From Auxenochlorella pyrenoidosa (taxonomy: Eukaryota; Chlorophyta; Trebouxiophyceae; Chlorellales; Chlorellaceae), in contig KQ481977.1 in the NCBI GenBank assembly GCA_001430745.1, positions 335,215 through 349,462 on the forward strand: a stretch of 14,248 bases of DNA, read 5' to 3'. The notes beneath the pieces are model-generated. The model had not been told where the DNA came from and searched no databases. It worked only from the letters and a program-made list of their open reading frames with translations. The translations under genes were made by a program, and so were the position numbers. This document shows, one piece after another, positions 1-8,691 of the stretch (positions within the stretch are counted from its first letter, which is position 1; the number at the start of each line of letters is the position of its first letter).

Positions 1-3000
1 CCCGCCCCCGGGACCGCCATGCCAGGCGGCACAGCAGGGGCTGCAGCTGCTGCTGCCGCCGCTGCTGCAGGCGCTGCTGGGGCGGGCGCGGCAGGGGCAG
101 CAGGGGCCGACGACGAGGAGCCAGCAGAGCCGGGGCGGCTGGCCGGCGCGGCGCTGCCGGCGCCGGCGCCGCCAGTCAGCTGGCCCATCACTTCTCGCAG
201 CAGCGCCTTTGTCTGGCGCATCTGGCCACGGATCTGCACAGCCGGGGGGGGGAGGGGGGGGCAGGCGGGTTGTTGCCCGGGGCAATCGAGGAGGCTGCAG
301 CTCTGTGTCGATGGTTGCACCCACCAAGCTGCGACTGCCGGGGAGGCAGCAGAGCCGGCAAGGCGGCCAGACCTTCACAAAGGCCTCATGATCAAGCCGG
401 CACGGGCACCGCAGTGGGCTGCAGCTGTCGCAGCGCCCCAGGGGGCGGCGCTCTGCAACCCCATCGACCCCAGCGCTGCCCCACTGTCGGCCTCAGGGCC
501 GGCCCACCTGCTGCTCCTCTTCAGGCGTGGCATTGGGGTTCTCCTTGGCCTTGGAGAGCCAGGTGGTGCCCTGCTGGATGACCTGCTGCAGCTGGCTCAC
601 ATCCCGGCTGGCCTCTGCAGCCTGGATGATGGACAGCACCTGCAGGCAGGCAGGCAGGCGGGGGGGGGGGGGGGGGGGGCGCGAGCAGGTGGTGACGCAC
701 AAGTGTCGTGTGTCGTGTGTGTGTGTCGTATGCAGGCAGGGGGGCACCGCGAGCAGTGAGTAGCGTATGGGGCACCAGGCTGCACTCGTGTGCAGCAGTC
801 TTAGTGCCTGCAGGCTGGCTCGTCGCCGCACCGCCCGCCCACCTGCTTGGCAGCCATGGTGGGCCCGATGCTGGTCTTCTGGCTCTGCTGACGCTGCACC
901 ACCAGGCGTGTGGGCGCGCTGGCCGCTGCCGCTGCCGCCGCCGCCGCCGCCGCAGCTGCCTCGGAAGTGGAGGCTGCAGGGGTGGAGGCTGAGGGGGGAC
1001 GCGCCGCCTGCGCGGCCTGCGCTGGTGTGTCTGCGGCAGGCGAGGGCGCGACAGAGCTGGCTGCCGCGGCTGCGGCATCGGGAGAGGCCGGGGCGGCGGG
1101 GGCAGCTGCAGCCAGCGGGGCCTCCTGAACCAGGGGGCTGACTGCACGAGAGGTGGCCGCGCTGCTGCTGGCGCTGCTGCCGGCGCCGGCAGCGGAGGCG
1201 TCCCCGCTGGGCGCAGCCGCGGCCTGGAGCGCCTGCGCCTGCTGCGCCTGCTGCTGCCTCAGCTTCTTCTGCTGCTTCTTGCTCAGCTGCTGCGGCGGCG
1301 CCGCCGGGCTGCCAGGCTGCTCGGCATCCAGCAGCACGGCAAAGGGTGTGGCTATGGGCGGCGCCGCCGCATCAGGCGGCCCCTCTTCATCCAGAGAGCT
1401 TCGTGGGGTTGGCTCGGCAGCAGCCGGCGCCTCTGCCTCCGCTGGCGCCGAGGCCGAGGGGCCCGCCTCGTCAGGTGCCACTGCTGCTTCTGCACAAGAG
1501 TGGGCAGGAGCCAGGGCAAGGGGCACACGCGGTCAGGGGCCTCGCTGGCAGCAACCCTGCTCTCGTGTGCGCAAAGCTCCTAGTGTTGGGGGCCCGGCAC
1601 AAGAGCGCGCAGCAGTGCAGGCTTCCTACACAGGTGCGCTCCTCCATGCCGCACCGCAACACTGCTGGCGAGAAGGGAGAGCCAGCCCAGCAGTGTTTGC
1701 CTCGCCACCACGCCTGCCCGGCCCGGCGAAGCAACACTGCTGGGCTGGCTCTCCCTGCACTTGCCAGTTCTGCCCTGCGCACCTGTCGCCGCCTTCTCCG
1801 CCGCCTTCTTCGCCTTCTGCCGCTCCTTTTTGGCCTTCCTCTTCTCCGCCTCGCGCCGCTTCTTGTCTGCCTCGCTCGTCTCCTCTGCACGCGCGGCACA
1901 GTGTTGTGCAGTGGGGTTATGGCAAAGCCATGCCATACCTCAACACACAGGAGGCAAGGCGCAGCAGCACCCACCTGAACCGCTGGTGCATGGCGCGTGG
2001 GCAGCAGAAGCAGCAGCTTGCAAGGCCATCGCAACTTTCGCAGCATCCATGCGTGGGTCTGCAGCACCCAACAGCCTGCCGCGCGGCCCGCCAGATGCGC
2101 CGAGCCCCCTCTTGTCCCCTCTTGGGTCGGCTGTCGGTCGCTCGTCCACACCGCCTGGTCCCCCGCTGCAGCAGCAGGCGCTGCCGCGTGTTACGCTCGC
2201 CCACCTTCAAGCAGCTCCTGCAGCGCCCTCTGCCTGGCCTCCTCCTCGGCGCGCAGCCGCTCCTCCCGCCTGCGCTGCTCCTCCCTCAACTCCTGCTCTC
2301 GCACCAGGCAGGCAGAGTGGAAGCGCGCGCAGGCAGGAGGATCAGCAGGTATGCCGCACTGCCAGCAGAGCCCAAGCAGGCCAGAGAGTGCTGCAGGCAG
2401 CACCACGTCAGCAACACGTGCTTAGCCCCCTGGGACAGCTGGCTCACCTGCTCCTGCCTCTCAGCCTCCTTTCGCTTCTGCTCTAATTCTGCCTCAGACA
2501 GCTGCCGCTGCGGCGGTTCTGCCGGTGCTGCCTTGCCGGTGCTCGCGGGCAGCTCTGCATGCAACACAGCGGAGGCACGGCTGAGCAGGCCTGCTAGGCA
2601 GCAGGGCGCGGATGCAGAGGGCAGACACGTGTGGATGTTCCCAGGCAGCACGCTGGCAGCAGCGGCACAGCGCAAGACCGGGAGGCTCAGTGGGCGACGA
2701 GCTGCAGACCGGACGTGGGCTGGGTGGCCATGCCGCAGGGCCCGCACCCAAACAGACGGCGCTGCTCCAAATCAGCACAATGCTCGACGACCTCAATGAC
2801 GCTGCCCCAGCCGTATCTGAGCTCCCCACCGCCTCACCGTCGTCATCTTCATCGCCCTCTTCAGTGTCGCTATTAGCCAGCGGCGGCGGGCCATCCTCAT
2901 CATCGGTCCCATCCGCAGGCTGAGCAGCTGGTGCGGGGGCCTCTGCCGCGGCAGGCGTGGTCGCGGGTGCTGCAGGTGCCGCTGGCTGCCCACCCTTATC

Positions 3001-4534
3001 GGCACCAGGCGCCACAGCATGCTGGGCGGGCGCTGGCTGATCATCCTCATTCTCTGCAGCCGGGCGACGGGCGCATGGAAACTTGAGCACTAGAAGGCAG
3101 GCAGGCGGCGCAGCGCGGCGCCCCTGCAATGCTTCCGTTCACCTTCCTGCTGAGCTGGGCAGCGGCCGAAGCGGGCATAGGGACGGGTGAGGCAGGCGCC
3201 CCGAAGCTTGCTTGCTGCATACACGTGTCCATGAGCCAGCGCAGGTGAGCTGGACGCGGCAGTGCGACATGGGGCAGCATGGCGGCAGCCAGTGGCAACC
3301 AATGGCAGCCAGTGGCGGAAGAGGCGCCAAGGCAGCTCGCCTAGTAGTGGAGGCGGCGGCTCGTCGTCAGAGGAGGCATCGTCGCCTGGCACTGCCGCCG
3401 CTGCTGGCGCCGCAGAAGGCGCCGCTGCTGCCACCGCCGTTGTATTGCTTGCCACTGCTGGGCTGCCCCTTGGCTCTGCCTCCTTGCCCTCGTCTGCACA
3501 GCAAGGAACGCGGCAGCGCGAGCTACAGTGCAGCGAGCCTGCAAAGACTGCATGCGCTGTTCATCAACCAAGTTGCAGGCAGCAGCGGCCATGGGCAGCG
3601 GGTGCTGCAGCAAGCACGGCAGGCAATGCATGCCCTGGCGCCGCCCCCAGGTGCAGCACCTTCGCTGTCGGTAACAAGCGAGGGCGGCGGGTCTTCTGAG
3701 TCGCTGGCATCGCCGCCGGCGCCGTTGCCCACGAGCGCGTCCGGCGCTGCTGCCTGCTCGCCCGTGCTCTCCTCTATGCTCGGCCCCTGCTCTTCCTCGC
3801 CATCACTCCCTTCCTCAAGCGGCGGCGGCGCATCGCTGTCGGCATCGCTGCCGGCGACGGGGTGCCCCCGCAGGCCATCAGCATCTGCAGACACAGGCAG
3901 GCATACAGGCAACTGATGAGGGATGGGCAGTCGTGGCCAGGCTGGCCGCTCGATTCTGTCGGGGCACAGGTTGAGGCGGGGAAACCAGCGGTTGTGCAGG
4001 CTGGCATCAAAAGGTGTTGGTGCGCACACAGCGATACCGCCCAGGCTGCCTTACCTTTGTTTACGGCATCAGAAGGGCCGGGCATGTCGGCTGCAGGCAA
4101 GCTGCTGCGCTGCCGGCTGCTGCCACCCAGGCCCGCCACTGCTGCAGCTGCCGGCTTGGCAGTGCTGCCCTTGGCAGGCCCACCACCAATCATGCGCTGT
4201 GCCATCTCGGCAGTGATGCCAGATAGCTGCTGCGAGACTTCGGCCGTGGCAGAGCTGGCGGCGGCGGCAGGAGCTTTCTCGCCCCCCTCATCTGGGAGCC
4301 CGCGGAAAACAAATTGTCTGTCATCTTTGTCCGAGTTTGCCGTTGTCGCTGCTGTCGGGTGGGCGTCTGTGCAGGAGGCCGAGAGTTTGGGCAGGCCTAG
4401 GCAGGGGCTCGCGGCCTTCCAGGGACTGAATGCATTGTTGGAATCGGTACAGCAGCACAAGTAGTCGAAACCAGCCCAACGGCGAGCTTACCACCACCCT
4501 TGGCAACTGTGCCTGCGCTTTCGAGTGCAGCCAT
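1..4534 (-). CDS. Unrecognised acidic/proline-rich coiled-coil protein, 11 exons, 3' end beyond window
   Basis: I do not recognise the family. Exons on the minus strand are 4534-4492, 4366-4055, 3884-3660, 3493-3341 (may extend to 3143), 3053-2838, 2554-2448, 2292-2205, 1884-1783, 1489-843, 639-508 and 233-<1; all phases match. The ATG at 4534 has an in-frame TAG 18 nt upstream, which supports the start. The joined product is at least 752 residues. Residues 1-118 include a QFVFRGLPDE stretch. Residues 119-316 are acidic and low-complexity, with four copies of an acid-PPP-L motif near 138, 184, 239 and 300. Residues about 330-415 form a highly charged helix (ELEQKRKEAERQEQ, then REEQRRREERLRAEEEARQR, then KKRREAEKRKAKKERQKAKK), probably coiled coil. 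Residues 416-631 are Ala/Pro/Gln/Ser-rich with long alanine runs. Residues 632-690 again look helical (ASRDVSQLQQVIQQGTTWL; RGQMRQTKALLREVMGQL). No signal peptide or membrane segment is visible, so a soluble nuclear or cytosolic scaffold-type protein is the cautious inference. It is transcribed divergently from the kinase gene. Splice sites are inferred from sequence only; the acceptor of exon 2 and the end of exon 4 are the least certain. Confidence 0.72.
244..261. repeat. G9-A-G8 tract, polypyrimidine tract of the last gene 1 intron
   Basis: The run of nine G, one A and eight G reads as a C/T tract on the minus strand, directly before GGCTGTGCAG and the exon that starts at 233. It is the likely polypyrimidine tract of intron 507-234 and also a potential G-quadruplex on the plus strand. 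Confidence 0.7.
660..735. repeat. G20 homopolymer followed by GTGTC-type microsatellite in a gene 1 intron
   Basis: Bases 660-679 are 20 consecutive G, and 703-732 is a GTGTC/GTGTGT simple repeat. Both lie in the gene 1 intron 640-842. On the transcribed strand the G run becomes a C20 tract about 20 nt upstream of the CAG acceptor at 642-640, so it can serve as the polypyrimidine tract. Exact homopolymer length is prone to sequencing error. Confidence 0.8.
1674..1756. repeat. Long perfect inverted repeat (hairpin) in a gene 1 intron
   Basis: Bases 1674-1697 (beginning AGGGAGAGCC) are the exact reverse complement of 1733-1756 (ending GGCTCTCCCT), a 24-bp perfect stem. After a one-base bulge at 1698 the stem continues with 7 of 8 pairs (1699-1706 with 1725-1732), leaving an 18-nt loop at 1707-1724. 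The structure lies wholly inside the intron 1490-1782 of gene 1, so it would be present in the pre-mRNA. A direct copy of GCAACACTGCTGG from the right arm (1731-1743) also occurs just outside at 1656-1668. It could be a miRNA-type precursor, a small foldback/MITE-like insertion, or a local duplication. No protein function is implied. Confidence 0.8.
3143..3340 (-). other. Ambiguous segment: intron with GC donor, extended exon, or small extra exon
   Basis: After the third acid-PPP-L motif of gene 1 the sense strand reads CTACTAG|GCGAGC, a possible GC donor at 3340. The 198 nt from there to a good GT donor (GGAAG|GTGAACGG, intron starting 3142) are open in the same frame and a multiple of three. 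A TATGCAG acceptor also allows a 72-nt phase 1-1 exon at 3214-3143. All three forms keep the frame into the next exon at 3053. The encoded peptide (cysteine and tryptophan rich, LPWRLFRHWLPL) is unlike the low-complexity neighbours, which favours it being intronic. A 12-bp direct repeat, GGCAGCCAGTGG, occurs at 3284-3295 and 3304-3315 inside it. Confidence 0.4.
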
Positions 4535-5007
4535 CGTCCGGCAGCTAATCTAGTGCCTCCCAAATGGCGGCGAGCACGATGGGAAGGGCTGCGGCGCCTG
4601 GCACTAGGTCGAAACGAACCTGGGGCCTCCGCTTTGCGTGTGCATGCCCCCCTTAACCCGATCGGGAGTGAGCAATGCGAATTGGCAAGGTCAGCAATGC
4701 AACATGGCTGCTCCTGCTGAGATCCAGCCTGTCCCGATGTGCCGGGGTGCAAGACCCTGCAATTTCTGAGCCCACTCGCGTCTTCCAATTTCGCGACCAA
4801 CCCGCCTGCATCGAACAGCCCTTTGCTAGCCCTCGGTCGAGTTTGACCTTCGGCTTCCGCCACTAACGCGGCTCCGGAACGCCTCCTGCCTTGCCAGAAC
4901 GTTGGAAAGGCGGACGTGCACCCAGAGAGACATCGCTGAGGCCGGACGCGACACCAAGCCCAAAGCCGCGCCGGCGCCGGCGCCCGCCACTGCAGCGCAC
5001 AGCCGGC
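4535..5007. promoter_or_regulatory. Divergent intergenic region (promoters of gene 1 and the RCK kinase)
   Basis: These 473 nt separate two start codons facing away from each other, so both promoters and both 5' UTRs must lie here unless there are upstream noncoding exons. No convincing TATA box was found. An 8-bp inverted repeat, CTAGTGCC at 4550-4557 and GGCACTAG at 4600-4607, sits close to the gene 1 start and could be a protein-binding site or chance. The kinase frame is open upstream to about 4891 but contains no ATG before 5008. Confidence 0.55.
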
Positions 5008-8000
5008 ATGCAGCGCTATCGTGTCACCAAGCAGCTGGGCGACGGCACCTACGGCAGCGTGTTCAAGGCGCAGAACAGACAGACGGGCGAGGTGGTGGCC
5101 ATCAAGAAGATGAAGCGCAAGTTTTACAGCTGGGACGAGTGCCTGGCGCTGCGCGAGGTGCGGCTGCTGTGATTGTTGAGGAATGGGGGAGGGGGATTGA
5201 CGTTCGTGGGACAGCGCCAGCACCCATGTGTGCAGTGCTAGAGGTGATACATGGTGTCTGCTCATGCCTCTTGGTTCCATTACACTCCCTAGCATTCTCG
5301 CCGCTGCAGGTGCGCAGCCTGCGCAAGCTGCACCACCCCTGCATCGTGCAGCTGAAGGAGGTGATCCGCGAGAATGACGAGCTGTTCTTCGTGTTCGAGT
5401 ACATGGTGAGAGTGGGCGGGGCTGGGTGGAATAAAACCCGCTCTGATGGGCCCCGCTCTGCCCACAGCAGCGGTGCTCGCCGCCTGGCGCCGCGTATGAG
5501 TGCACCTTCTCCTGCAGTGCAGTGCAATGCAGCCGCCTATCCAGCGCGTCTGCTCACGCCCCTTCCCGCAGGACTGCAACCTATACCAGATGGTCAAGGA
5601 CCGTGACAAGTACTTTCCGGAGAGCCGTGTGCGCAACTGGTGCTACCAGGTCCTGCATGGCCTGGCCTTCATGCACAAGCAAGGCTACTTTCACAGGCAA
5701 GTGGGAGCACGTGGCACCGGCACCAGGCGCAGGGCGGACAGCAGGCTTGCTGGCTGGAAATCAGGCTGTGATGTGGATGGCGAATGCGGCTTGCAAGGTC
5801 GGCAGCTCTGGTGGCGGGCAGAGCCAAGCAGCTCACTGTGCGCGAGCGCTCCAGCTGAGCAGCCGTGCTGAGCGCCGAGCTGGTCGGCTGCGCATGCAGG
5901 GACATGAAGCCGGAGAATCTGTTGGTGCACCGCGACACCGTTAAGATTGCCGACTTTGGGCTGGCGCGGGAGATCCGCTCGCGCCCGCCCTACACGGGTG
6001 CGGCCACGGCAGCTGCGCCAGCTGTTGTCCGGCCAGTTGCAGGAGGCCAGGGATTGCACCTGGCGCTGCTTTCATGCTCGTACAGGGGCCCAACCCACTG
6101 AGACTGCTTCAAGCCTTCACTCATCTTGCCCCTGCTGCCCCAGACTATGTGTCGACGCGTTGGTACCGCGCACCCGAGGTACTGCTGCGCGCCCCCTCCT
6201 ACGGCGCCCCCATCGACATCTTTGCCGTGGGGGCCATCATGGCGGAGCTCTACACGCTGCGCCCCCTGTTCCCGGGCAGCTCAGAGGTGAGCATGGCTGC
6301 AATAGGGCTGAGGGAGACGAGGCACAAGGTGCGCTTGCTTGCACTGTGTGCTGCGGTGGGTCAAAGCATGCGCTGCTGCATCGGGGGTCTGCTAGAAGCT
6401 GTGTTGACACCATCATCGCTTGCCATGCAGCCTGACGAGCTGTTTAAGATTGCCAGCGTGATGGGAACGCCGACAGCTGCCACCTGGCCAGAGGGCCTGC
6501 AGTTGGCACAGCAGGTGGGTCCACCCAGACTGCAGGCTGGCTGGCTCTGGCAGACTAGTGGCTGGGTGGTGGCGGTGTGTGTGCTCCCTGCTGATTTGAC
6601 CTGCAAGACCCATGCAAATCATCTGCCCATTCCCTAGATACACGCCGGTTACTGCTGGCAGCTGAGGGCCCGGCGCGCGCCCTGCTTTTGCTGCTTGCGT
6701 ACCCGCCCGACGACCCTCTGCTGAGTGCCACCCGCCTGCGCGCCCTGCAGATGAGCTTCCGCTTCCCGCAGCTGCCGCCCCAGCCGCTCTCCAAGCTGGT
6801 GCCCACAGCTGGGCCAGAAGCGGTGGACCTCATGACGGCCATGTGCCAGTGGGACCCCAAGAAGCGGCCGACAGCGGTGCAGGCCCTGCAGCACCCCTTC
6901 TTCTGTGTGGGCATCCGCAGCCTGCCCAGCCAGCCGGCGGCCGCGGCGCTCAAGGAGCGGCTGGCAGCGGCGAGCGCGGAGGCGGCGGCGGGCAGCGCGG
7001 CCGGCAGCGCGGTCAAGGGGCGGCCGCTGCAGCAGGTGCAGGCGCCGCAGGCGCAGGCCCAGCAGCAGCAGAAGCAGACGCAGCGGCCGTCGCCCCTGGG
7101 GAGCCCGGCAGCCGTCGATGCTGCCGGCAGCAGCCCAGAACTGGCAGGAGAGACAGCACCCCTGCCGACACAAGTACACATGGCAGCCCCCTCTGCAGCG
7201 CCAGCCCAACTGCCAGCCCACCGGCGGTTGCAGGCAGAGGGCAGCCTGCCGGCTCTGCGCGCTGCGCTGCCTGGTGCGGCGGCAGCTGCGGGCGTGGCAG
7301 GGGTGCCGGGGGGAAGCGCTGCAGAAGGAGGCGCGCCCGCTGGCGATCCGCTGCGGCGATTGGCACAGCTGCGGCAGGCTGCCGGAGGAAACAAGCTGCC
7401 ACCAACAGGGCAAGCAACATCCGGCCAGGCATACCTTGCGCCGCCGCCGCGGCAGCCAGCTTCTGTCAGCAGCGTCGCAAGGCAGCAGCTGGCTGCAGCG
7501 CAAGCAGCACCTGCAGCGGCGGCTGGGGCAGGAGGGCCCTACCTTGCAGGGGTGGCGGGCGGGGGGCCCGGCCTGGCGAGCGTTCGCAGGTGGGCTTGGA
7601 GGCGAGAGCGCCTTGCATCAACCCGGGACCTGCACCACTGCAGACCCAACTGCAGAGTAGAGGTGCCGTCAAACCAACAACACCCACGCACGTGCTTGAC
7701 CTCATGTAGTGCTCGGTACCGCCCCAGCTACGGCGGAGAGAAGGAGGCGGCAGTGGTGCGGCCGCCCCCGGGGCTGTTGCTGCTGGCGCCTCAGCTTTCA
7801 TTCCAGGACAAGGCGCAGCAGCGGCTCGCGGCAGCGGCAGCAGGCGTGCCAGCCGCGGCGGCATCGCTGCTGGCAGCATCGGCACTACAGGCACATGCAG
7901 GCGGCAGCAGCGACACACCCACCAAGGCTCTTCTGTTGCGCTCCCAGCTGTGGCAGGGGCAAGCAGCTGGCAGCGACAGCCTGGATGGTTTCATGCCTGG

Positions 8001-8130
8001 TGGCGCCCCCATGCCGGCAGCAGGGATTGGTGCAGCAGGAGAAGCAGGGGGAGGCGGGGTGACGCTTGGCAGGCAGAGAGTGATGGCACTTGCTCAGCGC
8101 TTCAAGCTTGCTGCGAGCACCAAGGCATGA
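5008..8130 (+). CDS. RCK-family (MAK/ICK/MOK-like) serine/threonine protein kinase
   Basis: Exons are 5008-5157, 5310-5405, 5572-5696, 5900-5997, 6144-6286, 6431-6514, 6751-7589 and 7710-8130, giving 651 residues and ending in TGA. Start: the only in-frame ATG before the domain. The catalytic domain spans residues 4-283: Gly-loop GDGTYGSVF (11-19), VAIK lysine K33, alpha-C glutamate E50, FEYM hinge, HRD with catalytic D125 and MKPEN after it, DFG D142, TDY activation-loop motif 156-158, WYRAPE 163-168, and a closing DPKKRPTA and HPFF. TDY together with FYSWDE and LREVRSLRKL is characteristic of RCK kinases, which are CMGC kinases close to CDKs and MAPKs. In other eukaryotes (MAK, ICK/CILK1, Chlamydomonas LF4) they restrict cilium or flagellum length and are activated by phosphorylation of the TDY pair; a role here is inferred. 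Residues 290-651 form a poorly conserved tail, rich in Ala, Gln and Pro with a polyglutamine patch, as is usual for the family. Intron 3 has a GC donor. Intron 7 (7590-7709) is 120 nt and stop-free, so retention would keep the frame. Confidence 0.9.
5697..5899 (+). other. GC-AG intron splitting the HRD codons of the kinase
   Basis: Exon 3 ends ...CACAG and the intron begins GCAAGTGGG, matching the strong GC-donor consensus AG|GCAAGT. The acceptor is CATGCAG at 5899, and the next exon begins G GAC ATG AAG CCG. Joining rebuilds His-Arg-Asp-Met-Lys-Pro exactly, with the Arg codon split AG|G. Using no intron, or a nearby GT, destroys the catalytic motif. Confidence 0.9.
7590..7709 (+). other. Probable in-frame intron in the kinase C-terminal tail
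   Basis: The donor is CGCAG|GTGGGC and the acceptor ATGTAG at 7709. The 120-nt segment keeps phase 2 and has no in-frame stop. Its translation ([17 protein letters not shown]...) differs from the Ala/Gly-rich tail on both sides, and removal gives [13 protein letters not shown]. Splicing is likely, but retention would add 40 residues without a frameshift. Confidence 0.6.
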
Positions 8131-8636
8131 CGCCTGCACTTGTGACGCACGGGCTGTAAGCAAACCGCTTGCACACCATTCCGGGGACCTCTGTGGGAAG
8201 AACATCACAACTGTTTCGGCAAAGCTCGCGACATGCGAAATAGTTAATCCAGGTGCCTTGCATACTCTCCTGTTTGGTGTTCACCAATTGAGCGGCACGC
8301 CTCTCCCAGCGCCTTGCATGCTGCGTCTGTATGCCATAGAGGCGCTCAGCTGGGTGCTTCCAATATCGAGGCATGCACAATTCTTTTGATCATCTCTCCA
8401 AGGAGCCCTGACAGGCACGGCTCACATGCAAGGCTTCTCATCAGGCTTGCGCTGTTGTCGCTCGCTGCCGCCAACCGAACGATGCGCCGCCCAGCGCGCA
8501 ACAGATGCACCGCATTCCCTCTCCGACGCTTGCCATCTCTATCCCTCGCACCTGAGATGCGGTGCCATTAATCTGGGCAGTCTACAGAAGGCGGCAGACA
8601 GCGGAAGTTTTGGCGTGTGGGGCTGCAGGCTGCACC
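8131..8636 (+). promoter_or_regulatory. Intergenic region between the kinase and the beta-helix gene
   Basis: About 500 nt with no convincing coding exon. It should hold the 3' UTR of the kinase, including TGTAA at 8155, and the promoter and 5' UTR of gene 3. The region 8190-8400 is less GC-rich than the genes around it. I see no clear TATA box, tRNA or repeat. Confidence 0.5.
8155..8159 (+). terminator. TGTAA poly(A)-type signal after the kinase stop
   Basis: TGTAA lies 25 nt after the TGA at 8128-8130. TGTAA is the known polyadenylation signal of many green algae, normally 10-20 nt before cleavage. It is the only copy on the plus strand that I found in the intergenic stretch, but it would imply an unusually short 3' UTR. 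Confidence 0.45.
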
Positions 8637-8691
8637 ATGAGCTGGGTGCACCTGGCAGTGGTGCTCGCTGCCTATGCAGCATCTGCAGCAG
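8637..8691 (+). other. Signal-peptide exon of the beta-helix gene
   Basis: The first exon encodes 18 residues plus one base. It is almost entirely a hydrophobic Ala/Val/Leu stretch ending ASAA-G, a plausible signal-peptidase site near the exon junction. The donor GCAG|GTAGGG joins CAG|GC at 8786 to form a Gly codon. A separate short secretion exon directs the product into the secretory pathway. Confidence 0.75.

Noticed and set aside
19..759. 246-codon plus-strand open frame at the window start
   Set aside because: It starts with a long alanine run opposite coding exons of gene 1 and runs through the G20 and GTGTC repeats. It is not a plausible protein.
1153..2799. 548-codon open frame on the plus strand
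   Set aside because: It crosses exons and introns of gene 1 without respecting them, has no domain and is biased toward the complement of Ala/Gln codons. It is a high-GC shadow, while the minus-strand exons join with consistent phases and produce patterned protein.
5158..5172. Reading through the first kinase donor to the TGA at 5170-5172
   Set aside because: It would stop the protein after 54 residues. Splicing GAG|GTGCGG to CAG|GTGCGC at 5310 restores the conserved LREVRSLRKL of RCK kinases.
4321..5505. 394-codon minus-strand open frame across the divergent promoter and kinase exon 1
   Set aside because: It is antisense to clear kinase coding sequence and overlaps the gene 1 start in another frame. 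No recognisable motifs; chance openness at high GC.
6555..7503. Minus-strand open frames of about 280 codons under the kinase tail
   Set aside because: They are antisense to the last kinase domain segment and the Ala/Gln-rich tail, where codon bias leaves the complement open. They are Cys/Ser/Arg-rich and structureless.
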